NCBI GenBank assembly: GCA_020091685.1
Contig: CM034601.1
Coordinates: forward strand, 17,351,320-17,415,319
Length of the DNA: 64,000 bases
Direction of reading: 5' to 3'
Source: Lutjanus erythropterus
Lineage: Eukaryota; Chordata; Actinopteri; Lutjaniformes; Lutjanidae
In this document: positions 12,591 through 25,074 of the stretch, in pieces
Position numbering within the stretch: position 1 is the stretch's first letter
Layout of the letters: every line of letters begins with the position of its first letter
The notes under the pieces: generated by a model
The model's input: the letters and a program-made list of their open reading frames with translations, nothing else
Databases searched by the model: none
Told to the model about the DNA's origin: nothing
Position numbers and translations under genes: made by a program

Positions 12591-12939
12591 TGTTATCAAT
12601 CATCCAGCCAGCTTCGACTGATTAAAAAATTGTATAAAATTAGGCCTGGAAATCATGAAAGAATTTGTCCACGCTGCTGTCTCAGTGCCAAACACCACTA
12701 CAACCAGAATGCAACCTAAAACATGGACTCTCAGTGAAGCAGCTTTATTGGACATGTCCAGATATGTTTGTGCCACCAGATACCAAAGACAGAGACAGGA
12801 TGTGTTTTTTTTCCCTTCTGTGTTGGGTTTTTGGAACTGCAGTGAGCTGAAGTGAACTGCTGGAAGAGTTACTGACACACGTTCGTAATGGACCATTTGG
12901 GAGGAGGGAGGCGCTGTCATTCATTTGTCACTTTGTGGG

Positions 12940-13110
12940 GCTTATGGGGCAGTTTCCTGCTAGCTATTGCTAGCTAGTTGCTATAATGTCTGGGAAAACA
13001 TGGGACCTGTCGGAGAGTGAGGATTACTTCCTCAGTGAACATGACTAAACTAATACAACTAATTCAGTCTCATCTGTGAACATAATATCTGCATGAGTCA
13101 TGTCAGATAG
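12940..13110 (+). repeat. Repeat with inverted partner at 50.9-51.06 kb
   Basis: The stretch GCTAGTTGCTATAATGTCTG...GTGAACATAATATCTGCATG matches the reverse complement of 51060-50890 at scattered but ordered blocks. TAGC-rich sequence (TAGCTAGCTAG) follows at 13290-13430. Confidence 0.55.
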
Positions 13111-13739
13111 ATTTTAATTAGCTTTGGTGGCTGTTTAAAGGTGAATTACAATGCCCATTATCCCATGCCACTTAGCGATGTCATCAAACTTTATTTTTTT
13201 TATCACTGTTTCAATGGGAGAGAAACCCCTGAAATGAAACCCCAAGCAGTGTGTTTGTGTGTTTAAGTTAGCTGATGTAAGCAAAATGCTATGGCTAACT
13301 AGCTAGGTAATAATTGATGTAGATTAGGTAGCTTGTTAGCCAGTGTTTTGCTAATGTTATCTATAAGATCTAACTAGCTAGCTAGCAAGTGATATAGGTT
13401 AGCTAGCCAGTAAGCTAGTCTTTCTCTAAGATTAGCTGCGTCAGGATGTGACTACATGTCACTTGTACAGGTCCACCAAAAACATCTTTTAACCATCTTT
13501 AAAATTTGGCTTTCTATTCAACACATAATCTAGCGTATAGTATATTTAGGTTCAGGAAACAGGAGAGGAGGAAGTTGTCTGAAGTTCCAGAATTGGCTGA
13601 ACTTAGGAGGGGCACTAAAGTGCTGCACGGATGTATTTCCCTCCACAGAGCCAATGGGATTTTTTCTTTGAACTTTGGGTTAGAGCAGAAAATAAGTCAT
13701 TTGGTGAACAAAAATATATGCTACTGATACATGTTTTCA

Positions 13740-13960
13740 GTCTTCACAATGAATAAAAAAGATAACATTAGGCTATAAAAAAATTACACCACAGTTTCGT
13801 GACTCAAGATCATGACCACTAGGTGTTTGGCGTGATGACGTTTAATGTCTGTGCAAACCACTGTAGTCTCATTTAGCAACTTGTTAGTAACCACCTTTTT
13901 CAAGGCACGTAAAAGCTTCAAAATTCACAAATGGGATATTTGTATGTCCTAGAACAAAAT
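13740..13960 (+). repeat. Dispersed repeat shared with 43.1 kb
   Basis: GATGACGTTTAATGTC, then TTAGCAAC and AACCACCTTTTTCAAGG. The same order is at 43168-43220 (GATGACGTTTAATGTCCCTG...TTAGCAACCGCCTTTTTT). Confidence 0.65.
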
Positions 13961-14139
13961 GTGAAAAACGTTAATCTCAGACCTTATCTCAGGCAAATAA
14001 CCAAATATCCATTCAAAAAACCCATTGACTCTGAGAGGAGGTAACCGGAAATGCTAATATGCACTTCCAGTTCCCTAAGTGCTATTATGCATATGGGTTA
14101 TAGGCAAGGGAACTAAAAAAGAAGGAAGGATTATAACAC

Positions 14140-15990
14140 CACTAGTGAACATTTCTTTTCTCCGCACTTTGGTGCCAATTCTATTGAGGTTATTGAAGAT
14201 AGACTGTCAATCATGCTATTTGGAGACCGACATTAAATAAACAAATTCACCCTTTTGGGAAAATTAGTCATGTTATTCTCTGAAGTGTGTTCTTTCATTT
14301 TTAGAGGCATTTCTTCATTAAGGGCGATTCAATGTATGTCGGGTTTAAATGTGCTTCTCTATGCATCTCCTATAAGCTTCAATAGACCAAAGTCTGGCAC
14401 CAAGCAGAGCACAGAATATCCCTTATTTTCCTTAGGTTTTAGGACTCATTCCTACAGCACCCTATTGTAGTATCAAAGAAGTACCTCAGAACCTCAACAG
14501 GCAACCAACAATAAAAATGGCTTCTTATTAGAGTTACAGCTAAACCAATGGAGAGTCACCATCCCTCTCCTTCTGATGTGCCCCATGGGACCTAACTTCA
14601 GAAAAAAAAATATGAATGGTAGAAAGTTAAAAAAGTTGCAGTTTGTTGCAGATTGTTTTGTAGTTTAGTTTGGTGTAACTGCTCAGTCAACTACATTTCA
14701 TGTCTCGCACAATTTATGTAATCAGCACCAATATCGCTGTCCCTTGTAACATTATCTTATGGATTTTATCCAGTGACTCTTGGTCCTTTCATCAGACAGG
14801 AAGAGAAAGAATGAGCAGGACCTGTTGCTTCTATGACAGAACGTAAACACACAGTCACCGTAGCTTCAGCAGCTAACGTTAGCTTTTGGAGAGAAAAAGT
14901 CATGACATCACGCAACAGTTGGTTGTGTAGTCTTTCTAATTATGTATCATCACAGTCTTATAGAGCTCAACAGCTTCCAGAAGTGAAAATCTAATTCATA
15001 ATTTGCATCCAATGTGGACTCACCATGAGCTATGTGATTGTCAAACGATGGTGCACGGTCCTGTAGACCACAGAAGTCCCTATGATATCAACCTTGTTTT
15101 AAGAATAATATGTTTTATTTGCATTGTTATGGAGAAGTACTACACTACCCACAATCCTAAAGTGCAACAGCAAGGTCTGTGATTAGCGAAGCTCAGTGTT
15201 ATCATGGATTATATACCTGCAAACAGTTAGTTTTGTTTGCAGGCTAGGTAGTTAGGTAGCTAACATGAATTGTACTAATAATGTTGCTATGCCGAAGTGA
15301 ATATAATTTTTATTAACATGGAACACAAACTGCAGTGTATTACAGGACTTGCATTTACAGTATAAACACTATAATAATGACGAAGGTTAAATTTAAGAAG
15401 AAGTGGTAACATTCACAATGGATTGTGGGCTGGGTAGTTTCTTCACTCTTAAAATAATTATGTACACAGTCTTGCACCTTTTCCTTTTGCCATTTTCCAA
15501 TCTTTGTTTTGCTCCGAATCAGATGTTTTTATGGTCACGATTCATCTTGGAGCTGGATAGTTTGGTTACAGACTTAAAACTCTTTTTTTTGCTGAAACAT
15601 TAATGTTGAATGAATGGGATATTTACTTCTAGAAATGAAGTCGCTATAAAAACTGGCAGCCACTGTTGAGCTCTGTTGCTCATATACAGTTTTACGACAT
15701 TTGTGACTTTCTTGACTAAAGTTATCTTCTAAATTGACAAACATATGTGTAATTTGTGGCACGATGAAAATGGAATCACTAAATCATTTATCCTCGCCCT
15801 TGACTATCGTTCATATTTTTTGCTGAAGTAAGGTCCTATGGTGGTCCACTGGAAGGGAAGGGACTTTGATTCTCTATAGTAGCTTCAAAGAAGAGCCAAC
15901 CAACAGTAAAATGGTTTCTTATTGAATTTACAGCTAAACCAATAACAATGATTAATGGATTTCAGTGACTTGCTGTCTTTGCTGTTTCTG
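14140..15990. repeat. Compound DNA-element remains with inverted copy at 19.4-19.7 kb
   Basis: Two pieces within this span share AAATGGCTTCTTATT / AAATGGTTTCTTATT and TACAGCTAAACCAAT (near 14520 and 15915). Its AGCAGCTAACGTTAGCTTTT and TAGTCTTTCTAATTATG parts (14867-14950), and the ATATGTGTAATTTGTGGCAC part (15740), recur in reverse at 19475-19690. Non-coding; superfamily not identified. Confidence 0.55.
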
Positions 15991-17517
15991 CTCAATGTCA
16001 CATTGTCAGTGTCCTACTGAAGTGTCACCTTGGGCAAAGACAAGCAGCCTCCACACAGCTGTGATCTCTGCTGTCTCTCTCTTACCCATCAAGGCTGAAC
16101 TCTAAAAATGTTTCCTCAACAGAAGCTGCTGGATGGACTGCCCATCCTGTCGCCTCCAGCCGCCTCTCTCCGAGGTCAACCCGGGTCAGCCAACACGCTC
16201 CATCTGACCCCACCACCACCAGCTGCCAGCTGTATATCTCTGGCACTTCACCACCAGCAGCCCAGGCGGAGAAGATGTGAACGTGTGCGCCCTTGATCTC
16301 CTGTCAGGTGGTCTGAAACGACGCCTGTTGGATGTTAAAAGAGTCCCTAGCGACTGGGAAAGAGTTGGACACCCATGATGCTCTGCCACCCTGCGCGCAT
16401 CTGCAGCGGAGGGAGCGCAGCTGGACTCACACACCGCCTGATGTTTCAAAGCTGCTGCTACATGTCACCCTCATTGCACCGAGGATGGGATGCCTGAGAA
16501 TAAAAAAAAATAATAAAATAAAAAAAAAAAACATGCGCGCTACCCGCCAAAAAATGCTCGCACCCACACCGCCCAACACCATGCACGTATCGTAACACCC
16601 TCCATCCTTACCCATCCACAGGCGGGTCTCCTCCAGGGGATCAGATGATGAATGTGTGTGAGGCAGGTGACAGATTTGGCCATCACGCTTTATGACTGTG
16701 GAGTTTTAGAGCATCTGGCAATGAGGATGAATACAACTGGGCTTCAGACTGCAGCCAGTCCCCATTTATCAGAACCAATATGTGAGCTGCTACAGCTGAG
16801 TGAGCATGAGCCACCAAGCATGATGTATGTATACTGTGTGTGATGGAGTGCTTTACATCCTGCTCCGTGTTGAGACAATTATACTGTAATTACACTTATA
16901 GAGAGTATGTGATGGACCTATAATCACCTAATCACGCCGATCAAACCCACGCAGCGCGCACCGCGACGCGCACAAACAGCTGGAGGGAGATTTTCAGGAG
17001 CAAATAGACACAGATATGATTGTGTTGTCAGGGTGTCAGCCATTAAAACAGCTCATCTAGACTGTCAACACACACACAGACCTCTATTTACACACGGACG
17101 AGCATCCACACAGATTACAACAGGTGCAGTCTTCTGCGCGGCTCTGCGGCCATCAGCGGCGCCGACGCATGGGCGGTCGGTCGCGGTAATCACCTTTATC
17201 ACCTTTCACACACCAACCCAGAGGTGACACACTCATTAACCGTCGCCTACCTGCCTGTGAAACGCCTGCTGGTCCCCCGGTGTGAGAAGATTCACCCCGC
17301 TCGGTTATCAACAGAGCACCGTTGGCGGAGACGCTGAGGGTGTTTTGAATTGCCAAGATGTGTTTAGTCTGTTTGCATCCGTCCTGCGCTCTTGAGGAGT
17401 CCGTCCGACAGCCAGAGATGGACTCATTCAGTCTGTGTGTGGGACCTGCCTCGGGGATTCACCAGTGTGTCATGTGCGCCGCACTTTTTAGACAGTTATT
17501 TTCAAAAAATATCAACT

Positions 17518-17572
17518 GGTTAGGTGAGGAGGAGGAGGAGGAGGAGGAGGATGGTGGTGGTGATGGTGGTGG
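17518..17572. repeat. Purine-rich GAG/GGT triplet run
   Basis: GAG triplets followed by GGT/GAT triplets on the plus strand, low complexity inside the CpG-richer block. Confidence 0.7.
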
Positions 17573-17776
17573 GAGATTCTGTCCGTTTTAGCTGAAGCCC
17601 AGACCCACATGAATGGCCTCCCATTCGTTTTCTACATCTCACTTCTTCTTCTCATCGCCATATCTTGAAATTTTGGGGGGATGAAGAAGCAGTTGGTAGG
17701 TAGAGTGCCAAATCTTCGTCCTATCAGCTCGCCCAGACGGACGCCACCCAGCCGCCCACGGGTCTGGGTCTGAGAA

Positions 17777-17824
17777 GAACCGGTGCTGCTGCTGCTGCTG
17801 TTGATGCTGCTGCTGTTGTTGTTG
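17777..17824. repeat. Interrupted CTG/TTG triplet run
   Basis: About 16 triplets of CTG and TTG form an imperfect run, which would read as poly-Gln on the minus strand in an open frame (17639-17851). With no similarity beyond the run, I treat it as non-coding or 5' UTR sequence. Confidence 0.6.
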
Positions 17825-18142
17825 CCTCTTAAAAAAAAAAAGATAAATCACGATTTAAAATTCAATCTACTCTGTCGAAGCGGAGAGGAGAGGAGATTGT
17901 GATGCCTTTGAGTCGGTCAAACAGCAGCGGATGGATGGCAAGGGATCTCCCGACGCTCCCAGTGCATTTATCTCGGCGTCTCCCGGTGACACAGTTAACC
18001 CATTTATCGTTTGTCCAGTCCGGTAAGGGAGGGGCCACATGGGGGCCACGGCAGCCAGCAAGAGGTGTGCCTGTGTGTGTATAGGTGAGCGGGAAATATG
18101 CGACGCCGTGGCGCTCAGTGGGAGCTGCCCTCCTCCTCGCAG

Positions 18143-18154
<12 letters not shown>

Positions 18155-18206
<52 letters not shown>
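18155..18206. repeat. (GA)n microsatellite
   Basis: About 26 uninterrupted GA units, preceded by a short GT run. The open frames here on both strands (Arg-Glu or Leu-Ser repeats) are artefacts of the dinucleotide. Confidence 0.95.
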
Positions 18207-18213
<7 letters not shown>

Positions 18214-18505
18214 GGAGATAGAGCCAGAGTGTGTGTGTTTGTCTGTGTGTCAGAGAGAGATAGAGACAGGGTGTGTGAGGTCCGAGCAATTAAGGTTTCA
18301 ATGGATCAGTGCAGCTACAACATCTCCCCTGGGGACGCGTGTGTGTGAGTGTGTGTGTTTTCATTTAGCCATTCTTCATGGCTTTAAGAGTCATTGATGA
18401 CCAATTATGGTGCTTAGGAAATGACATCAGCCGCAGTACTTAAATGATGCAGTGTCTAATCTCCCCCCTCCCTTATCTTTCTTTCCTCCCCACCACCCAT
18501 CCTAA

Positions 18506-18568
18506 TTCTTCTTCTTCTTCTTCTTCTTCTTCTTCTTCTTCTTCTTCTTCTTCTTCTTCTTCTTCTTT
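18506..18568. repeat. (TTC)n microsatellite
   Basis: About 20 near-perfect TTC/CTT units; the poly-Ser frame is an artefact. Long GAA/TTC tracts can form triplex DNA, which is known chemistry and not shown here. Confidence 0.95.
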
Positions 18569-18785
18569 GTGGGCCAGCCGTGAAGATTCAAGGCACCTTC
18601 CTCCATGCAAACCTCTTTTTTTCAGATCAGGCTTTTTGTGTTTTTTGGAATAGGGGAGGCTGGGGATGGCAGTAACCTTTTTTGTTTGAGCATCACTAAC
18701 TCAGGGGTTTTTTGTGCCAGATCTTTAAAACTTTGATGCAGGGTACCCATATGTGTCAATAGAGAGACAAATAATTTTTCAAACT

Positions 18786-18983
18786 AGTTTGAAATGAGGG
18801 GCGCCCCTATAGCCCAATATTGAGGCTATCGGTCCTCTGCAGCGACTGCCAGTTCAATTCCCGCCTGCAGCACATTTGCTGCATGCAATTCTCTTTCTCT
18901 CTCACCCTTTCCTGTCATATCTTCAGCTGTCCTAATGGAATAAAAGCAAAAAGCCCAAAAAACAATCTTGAAAAAAAAAAAAC
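18786..18983 (+). mobile_element. tRNA-derived SINE, copy 2
   Basis: It carries CCCCTATAGCCCAATATTGA (decayed A box), AGTTCAATTCCCGCC (good B box), TTTCCTGTCATATCTTCAGC and a tail ATAAAAGCAAAAAGCCCAAA with poly-A. It is the copy with the clearest B box. Confidence 0.8.
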
Positions 18984-19449
18984 ATTGATTGAACAGCCAC
19001 ATTTAGACCATATTTCACCAGGACTTGCACCTGTGAGATCTGTAATTGTCTTCAGTGTGCAAATAATAGCATATCATCACTTTAGACCCTCACTAAATAA
19101 CTCCAAATTTCTCAGTTGAAAGCCTGAAAAAAAGTTGTCAGACACAGGGCATGAACCCCAGTGGCCAGAATCAAAGTCGATCCCACTGTACAAAGCTGAA
19201 GTCAAAATATCCCTGATATTAGCACTGCCATCTTGCACTGGTGACGGCATTTAAATCCAAACATTTGGGAAGCAGAATGTATGAGCTACACTGCAGCCAG
19301 CCTCCAGGGGGAAATCAAGATGCTTTGGTTTGACTTTTGGGGAGCTGTCATGACATCCATTGCTATATATGCATTCTGTGCATGGTCCCCATATTTGTCA
19401 GTAGAGAGGAAAAGTCCCTCCCCTTCCAGTGGAAAATATGAACTGTCTT

Positions 19450-19710
19450 CAACTGCGAGAGACAAATATTTATTTGATCCCATTTGAATTGTGCCACGAA
19501 CTACACATATGATGTTTGTAAATTTAAATGATAATTGAAAAAGTCAAGAAAGTCGCTGTTTGTTGTAAAACTCTTAAGGCGTAACACTGTGAAGATAGGT
19601 AATTAGAAAGACTACACACCCACAAGTTACGTAAATGACATTGTGACTTTCTCCCTCAAAAAGCTAACGTTAGCTGCTGAAGCTATGAAGCCTGTGTGTT
19701 TTCGTACTGA
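19450..19710 (-). repeat. Inverted partial copy of the 14.1-16.0 kb element
   Basis: The plus strand shows AATTAGAAAGACTACACACC and AAAAGCTAACGTTAGCTGCT, reverse complements of sequence at 14867-14950. TGTGCCACGAACTACACATA is the reverse of 15735-15765. Confidence 0.6.
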
Positions 19711-20562
19711 AATGAAGTCACATGAATAATGGGTCTTACCCGTTCTCTCTTTTCTTGGCTGATAAAAGGACCAGGAGCCACTTCTCCTGTGAGCTCAAAA
19801 AGGAAATTGTGTATGCCGATAAAATCACACCAGCTCTTTTCTAACTGCTTAAAGTGTTGCAACTAACCCAGTGTTACAATAGTCCCTATTCTCCCCTACC
19901 CCGCCACTATGCCATTTACATGCCCTATGCTAATTATATAATAGCCTGTGTGAAGTTTCTGTTTTCCCCTGCCAGCAGCTCAATTGCAGTCTTAGCCTTG
20001 AGGTTGAAAACTGTGTCTCTGCTTGGTGCGTATAATTAAAAGTGGTTACAGCAACTTATTTAACCGCTGAATCTGTCCCCCTCCCGCTGATTGCAATGGG
20101 TTAATACATTAAGTGTGCGCCTCAGGGGTTTAGCAGTGTGATGGGCTACTAGACTGCTGTTTTGTCACTGGGAGTTGAAGCATCAGTGAGAAGTAAATAT
20201 AACACAAGTGAGTCATGGATGCTCCAGCAGCTCTGTGGGCATAACTAATGAGCCTGACAAAGGGTTTGAACAGATTTTCTCCAGGTTCATGCAGAAATTA
20301 GGCCAAATCTGAGCTAGAAAATCATTGAATTTACCCTTTAATTCTCACATAGAAATCATGTTATTTAAATTAGAAGAATGTGAAGCTGGAGGAAAGTAGA
20401 AATCCCCCCCTGTAGAGAATGTGATTATGATGTATTTTGATGCCCTATTTTCTTGGCATTTAATGTGTGAAGGCACAGAATAGATAAATAGATATATAGA
20501 GAATATAGAGAGAATATATTTAAGGTCATTATGACAGTGATTTATGTTTATTAAGAAAGACT

Positions 20563-21203
20563 AGTCCCTCAGGGAATTGCAATGTTGCAGTCGCAACAGT
20601 TAATACAAATTCAACCAATCCCTGTGAATTCTGCGCAACAACATTACAGTTTTGTGCAATCACCACAACATTACTGCGAATTTGACCAATAACCACAGCT
20701 TCCTGCGATCATTCATGCCATGTACCTCTCAGTGCAGTGACTCAAAGTTTTATTATTTATTTGTATTTTAATTATTTTTTAAAATTTAATAACAGGTACT
20801 GACAAAACACAAGGCTTGCCATTGTTTTTTGACATTTATCAATGCTCTGTGCACTTTTATATTTTATAATTTTGTGCTTAATTTTTGAGCTCCAGAAAGA
20901 TTTTGCCCCATTGTGGAATACCCCCCAGGTGCACTTCTTCAGTACCAAATGAAGCATATTTTGCCACAGTTTTTGTTATCCTGAGCCGTCTTGGTAAGGT
21001 CACTTAAAACACTCAGAGTGGAGTGTGGTTTTATTCTACCGGGAACAAGTTGCCTTTGATTTTTAATGAATTAGAGAAAATTTTTACTTGCTCCCACAGT
21101 TTTATTGCAAAAAACACCAAAATAAATGTTGCATCATGCATCACAGAAATCATTTTAGGCCACAGAAATCCCAAACAAAAGCCTGCAGAATCCTGGAGTG
21201 ACT
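20563..21203 (+). mobile_element. Non-autonomous DNA transposon with terminal inverted repeats
   Basis: The left end AGTCCCTCAGGGAATTGC and right end CCTGGAGTGACT are imperfect inverted repeats. The interior (GTCGCAACAGTTAATACAAA, GACCAATAACCACAGCTTCC, TGCAAAAAACACCAAAATAA) is typical of a widespread fish element by recollection. No transposase remains. Confidence 0.65.
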
Positions 21204-22497
21204 GACTATTTTTACATGTGTATGTATGAAGAAATTATCCAGTTTGCTATGATTTGTTGAGCAGTTTAGCTGTTTATGTGGTTGTAGTCTGTATGATTGT
21301 ATATGTGGTGGAGCCCAGGAAGAAAACACAGTGCTTATGCTGGTTCTAATAGGTATCCTCCTAATAAAGTAAATATTACAGAGGTGAGGCCTCTCTGAAC
21401 ACGTGCTTGTCTGTGGTGCTGATTTTTTTGGGTGCTGTCCATGGTGCTGAAGGGCTTTCTTCACCACAGGCAGGACAAGTGAAGGTGAAGTGATGCGCCT
21501 CATGTCAGCATTTACAAACAACCGGCATGACTGTGATTTCTGCCCTTTTAAATTAGATTTGAATTTGTTCAAAGGCACAAAGACTGTCCTGAGAGAGAGT
21601 TACAGGCTATTTCGTTTTCATACATCAACGCTAATTCTATAATAAAAGCCATAAATGTCATTTGATAAATATACGAATGTCACTGATGATTGATGACCCC
21701 TCATATCATAACAACATTATAATATTCCAACCCCAAAATAACATTTTATGACCACTTTATGACAGTTTAACAGCCAAAATCTCCTGTTCAATAGAGACCA
21801 TGTACAGCTGAGGGACAAATTAAAGGAAAAATCAGCATAACGTGGGTTCAGGGTTTTTGGCAGTATAGGATGGAGGATATTAAATCACCCAGAATGAATA
21901 AAAATCTAATATCTCGACCTAGACCTTTTTATTTTGTATAGTTAGAATCGTGTGCTTGTTAATGCAGCATAAACAACCAGGAGTTATTTATGTTTATGTT
22001 GTCTGTATTTTTTGTTGGGACGATCTTTTAGTTTACCTTGTGAGGCAGCTGGATTCGCAAGATCACATGAGAACCACTGAAAGTGGTGCACCCAGTCAAG
22101 GTCCTAGGACAGATCACTGGCAGCTGATTTTTGGTGTGATGACAGCGAGAGACGTCCATGGAAGCGACTTGTCTCAAACAAACAATGGCAGCTTCTGCAT
22201 AGATACTGTGATAGCATCAGTCACATCAGAACTGGAGAGTATTTCTTCACTGAAAGAAGAGCAAACAACAACATTTAAGCCTTTTATCTATGGAAAAAAT
22301 GATGCTCTTCTCGCAACCAGCTTCAGCAAGAGTTTGATCTGATTAGTTTGACTGGTTTCTGATTGGTTGTCCTCCTTTTACCAAATAATTTCTAAGGACA
22401 ACAATCCAGATGGCTCTGTGTAACAAACCATCTGGCATGTCAGGTTATGTTTTAGTGCTGCTCCTTGGTCAGGTCTCTCATGACTTTTACCTGGTGC

Positions 22498-22615
22498 TAG
22501 AGCTGCAACGATTAGGTGATCAATCAGTTAGTCAACTGAAATTCAAGCAAAAAGAAAAAGTCGAGAAATATGAGAATCTGCGGATTTTGGACTGATGGTC
22601 AGACAAAAAATGATG
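22498..22615 (+). mobile_element. Non-autonomous DNA element, copy 2 (partial)
   Basis: TAGAGCTGCAACGATTAGGT at the left end, then CAAGCAAAAAG and GGATTTTGGACTGATGGTCA, both parts of the family seen at 10.5 kb. The right half is missing. Confidence 0.65.
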
Positions 22616-22694
22616 CTTCGTGGGTGATGGGTGTTTTACTTTTTTAAAATGTTTTTTATGCCAGTGAGTTGACGACCGCTGTGGCTTGAGACTT

Positions 22695-23130
22695 TAGGTT
22701 TTCAGGTTGTCCGCCTGTCAATATGTCTGTCCATTCATCGTGATCTTGTGAACATGATATCTCAAGAACACCTTGAGCAAATTTCTTCCACACTTGGCAC
22801 AAACCTCTATTTGGACTTAAGGATGAACTGATTAGGCTTTAGTAGTCAAAGGTCGCTGTGACCTCATAAAACACATTTTTGGCCATAACTCAAGAATTCA
22901 GACACTAATTATGACAAAATTTAACATAAATGTCTAACAGGATAAAATGATGAGGTGATGACATTTTCTGTCCAAAAGGTCAAAGGTCAACTTCACTGTG
23001 ACATAAGTTCAGCTCAGTCCTCTATACTCCTCCGTAAAAATCCGTAAGCCTTTAAGTGACAGAGCATGTTTCTCACTGGAAATTATTCACTGAAATCACG
23101 TTTTTTGCCAAAAAATACACGTAGTAGTGT
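22695..23130 (+). repeat. Dispersed repeat with AGGTCA motifs, copy B
   Basis: Same family as copies A and C. It has an ERE-like AGGTCGCTGTGACCT at 22850-22864 (one base off the palindrome) and a perfect DR1 AGGTCAAAGGTCA at 22977-22989. Confidence 0.8.
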
Positions 23131-24711
23131 TTAGTAAATTCATTCAAAGCCTTCAATATTGATTGGGAGCAGTTAAGATTGGGAGTTTAACTGAAAATAT
23201 AATCAGCAGATTAATCAAGAATGTGCGCTGAAGACCTACATGGAAACAGAAACAGTTCCAATATATACGATGGGATAACCTTGTCGGATTACCGTGCATT
23301 CAAAATTCAAGGTAATCACTGTCCAGCATGAACCAAAGTTAGCAACAGTCTCCCAGATGGAGGCTTATTATCAGTAAAAACAGTGACATCAGAAAGGACA
23401 TAATGCCATTTCAAATGATTGAGGGGATTTCAATATAAAGGTTGGTGAAACAATTTCAGTTTTAACATTTTCAGTGCATTTAACAACATTGCGATGATTT
23501 TAGTCACTATATGTGATATAAAATTTTCATACAGTTTGATCTCTACAGCCTGATTAAATGAAATACTTGAAGGAGGGTCACAATATCAATGAGCAGCCAC
23601 CACAAGCCCAAGATATTGTCTCAGCTGGTGCTTTAGTGATGGTGATGAACTGTTGTTTAAGACATTGGTCCAAAGTCTGTAATAGGTGTTCAGTTGGGTT
23701 GATTTAACAACACTGTGAAGGCCACAGCTTATGATTCACACCATTTAATCAGTCATCAAACCATGCAGTGAGTCATTTTTCCTTTAGTTTGTCACCCATC
23801 AGTTTGAAGAGTAGACTGATGTTTTTAACCACTATTGCTTCAGTAATTTCACAACAGAGATTCTAAAATATAAAATTGTGAATATTGGACTGTCATAATT
23901 GAGGTTCAGTCCACACCGCTGGGTGCCATCCAGTACCTTGCTCTCTAATGGTCGCCGTGTTACTGGAACCCATCTGCTCTAAATGGACACAGCTGTGCGG
24001 CGGGTATCTGGCCAGGTGATAATCTAAATCTCATGGTGAGTTGAGCACCATTTCTCAGGTGTTGAGAAATCCAATTTACTGCTTATTTTTTCGGTGGGGG
24101 GTGGGTCGGTCATACTCTGTTGATTATGCAGCAAACATTTGCAATTCATTCACAAGAAGAAGAAGAAAAAAAACCACTCTGACACGTAAGAACAAAATGT
24201 CAGCAGCTACTCTTTGTGTTTCCTTCAATAAAAACCCACTGAGTCAAAGAAGTTGACTTATTTTCAGCTTCCTGATTCACTGTGCTGCAGTTCCCTGCTG
24301 TCTGACTGACTAACACACTTCACCCTGAGTCTAACATGGATCATACATTCACAGCTGGATTCTGCCAAGTAACCTGAGAGGACTGACAATTGGCAAAACC
24401 TCAGGCTTCACACATTTGAAGAGCAGAGTCGAGAGAGGAGGTCTAAACCATCGAATAGAGCCACAGGGAGACACTAACATGGACTCTGACCTCGTAACAA
24501 ATCAATACAGGGACTCATGTCTGCAATCAGGAGCGGCTGCCCCATATTTTTTTTCCTACGATGTTTACTCTGTCAGACTGCTTATTGCTCACTAATAGAG
24601 ATATGCTTTTATCCTGCCTCCTGAGCTTTAATCACTACACAAATGAGACCATGACGAATACACAGCCCGAAGTGACAGGATTCACACTCCAGATTTTTTT
24701 AATTAGATTGT
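23131..24711. other. Non-coding
   Basis: Unique-looking sequence with short chance frames. No gene, RNA or named repeat recognised. Confidence 0.45.
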
Positions 24712-24815
24712 TGACAGTGGAGAGTGCCGAGAAATATAAGGGAATGACATGCGGTAAAAGGTCTTCAGAAGGTTGATTTTAAATAGTAGAGTAGTTATCA
24801 TGTCTGATGGCCACC
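24712..24815 (+). repeat. Block repeated at 28.98-29.08 kb
   Basis: GAGTGCCGAGAAATATAAGG...GACATGCGGTAAAAGGTCTT...TGATGGCCACCA matches, with scattered changes, GAGTGTGCCAAGAAATATAAAGG... at 28988-29080. Confidence 0.65.
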
Positions 24816-25074
24816 ACAACACCCGAAAAACTCAATTTACAATATTAAATTGATAAAACATTTATGATATTATACTTATTGTGCTATTAAAAAACAAAGA
24901 TAAATGATAACTTGAAAAAATGTCAAATAATAAAACTGACATGTTCAGCTTTGTTTTTGGTTGTGCAATATTTTTTTTTTTTAACTGAGAGTGCTTCTGT
25001 TTTTCTTCTTTAATAAAATAAAAGTAGCCAGCTTGTCAAATACTGAAATATTGTTACTGATCCTGAGACGCACT

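Larger units (their letters stand above)
16100..18230 (-). promoter_or_regulatory. CpG-richer block, candidate caln1 promoter/5' exon region
   Basis: This block is clearly richer in GC and CpG than its surroundings, for example around 16940-16980, 17140-17200 and 17380-17400. It lies 10-12 kb upstream of the caln1 exon in the right orientation. On the minus strand a good donor (GGATGG then GTAAGG, exon end near 16612) and another (GGCAG then GTAGGC near 17250) could end 5' exons. The minus-strand frame before the first donor has a stop close by, so such an exon would be non-coding. No coding exon for the long calneuron N-terminus could be found. Assignment to caln1 is inference from position only. 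Confidence 0.35.

Noticed and set aside
17153..17356. Minus-strand coding first exon joined to the caln1 exon through the donor near 17250
   Set aside because: The reading frame from its ATG leaves one base at the donor whereas the caln1 exon needs two, so the join would be out of frame; it could only be an upstream frame in a 5' UTR.
17867..18289. 140-codon minus-strand frame
   Set aside because: The core is Leu-Ser from the GA microsatellite; the rest is CpG-rich chance sequence.
21150..21578. 142-codon minus-strand frame
   Set aside because: It starts in unique sequence and runs into the end of a DNA-element repeat (20563-21203); no protein family resemblance.
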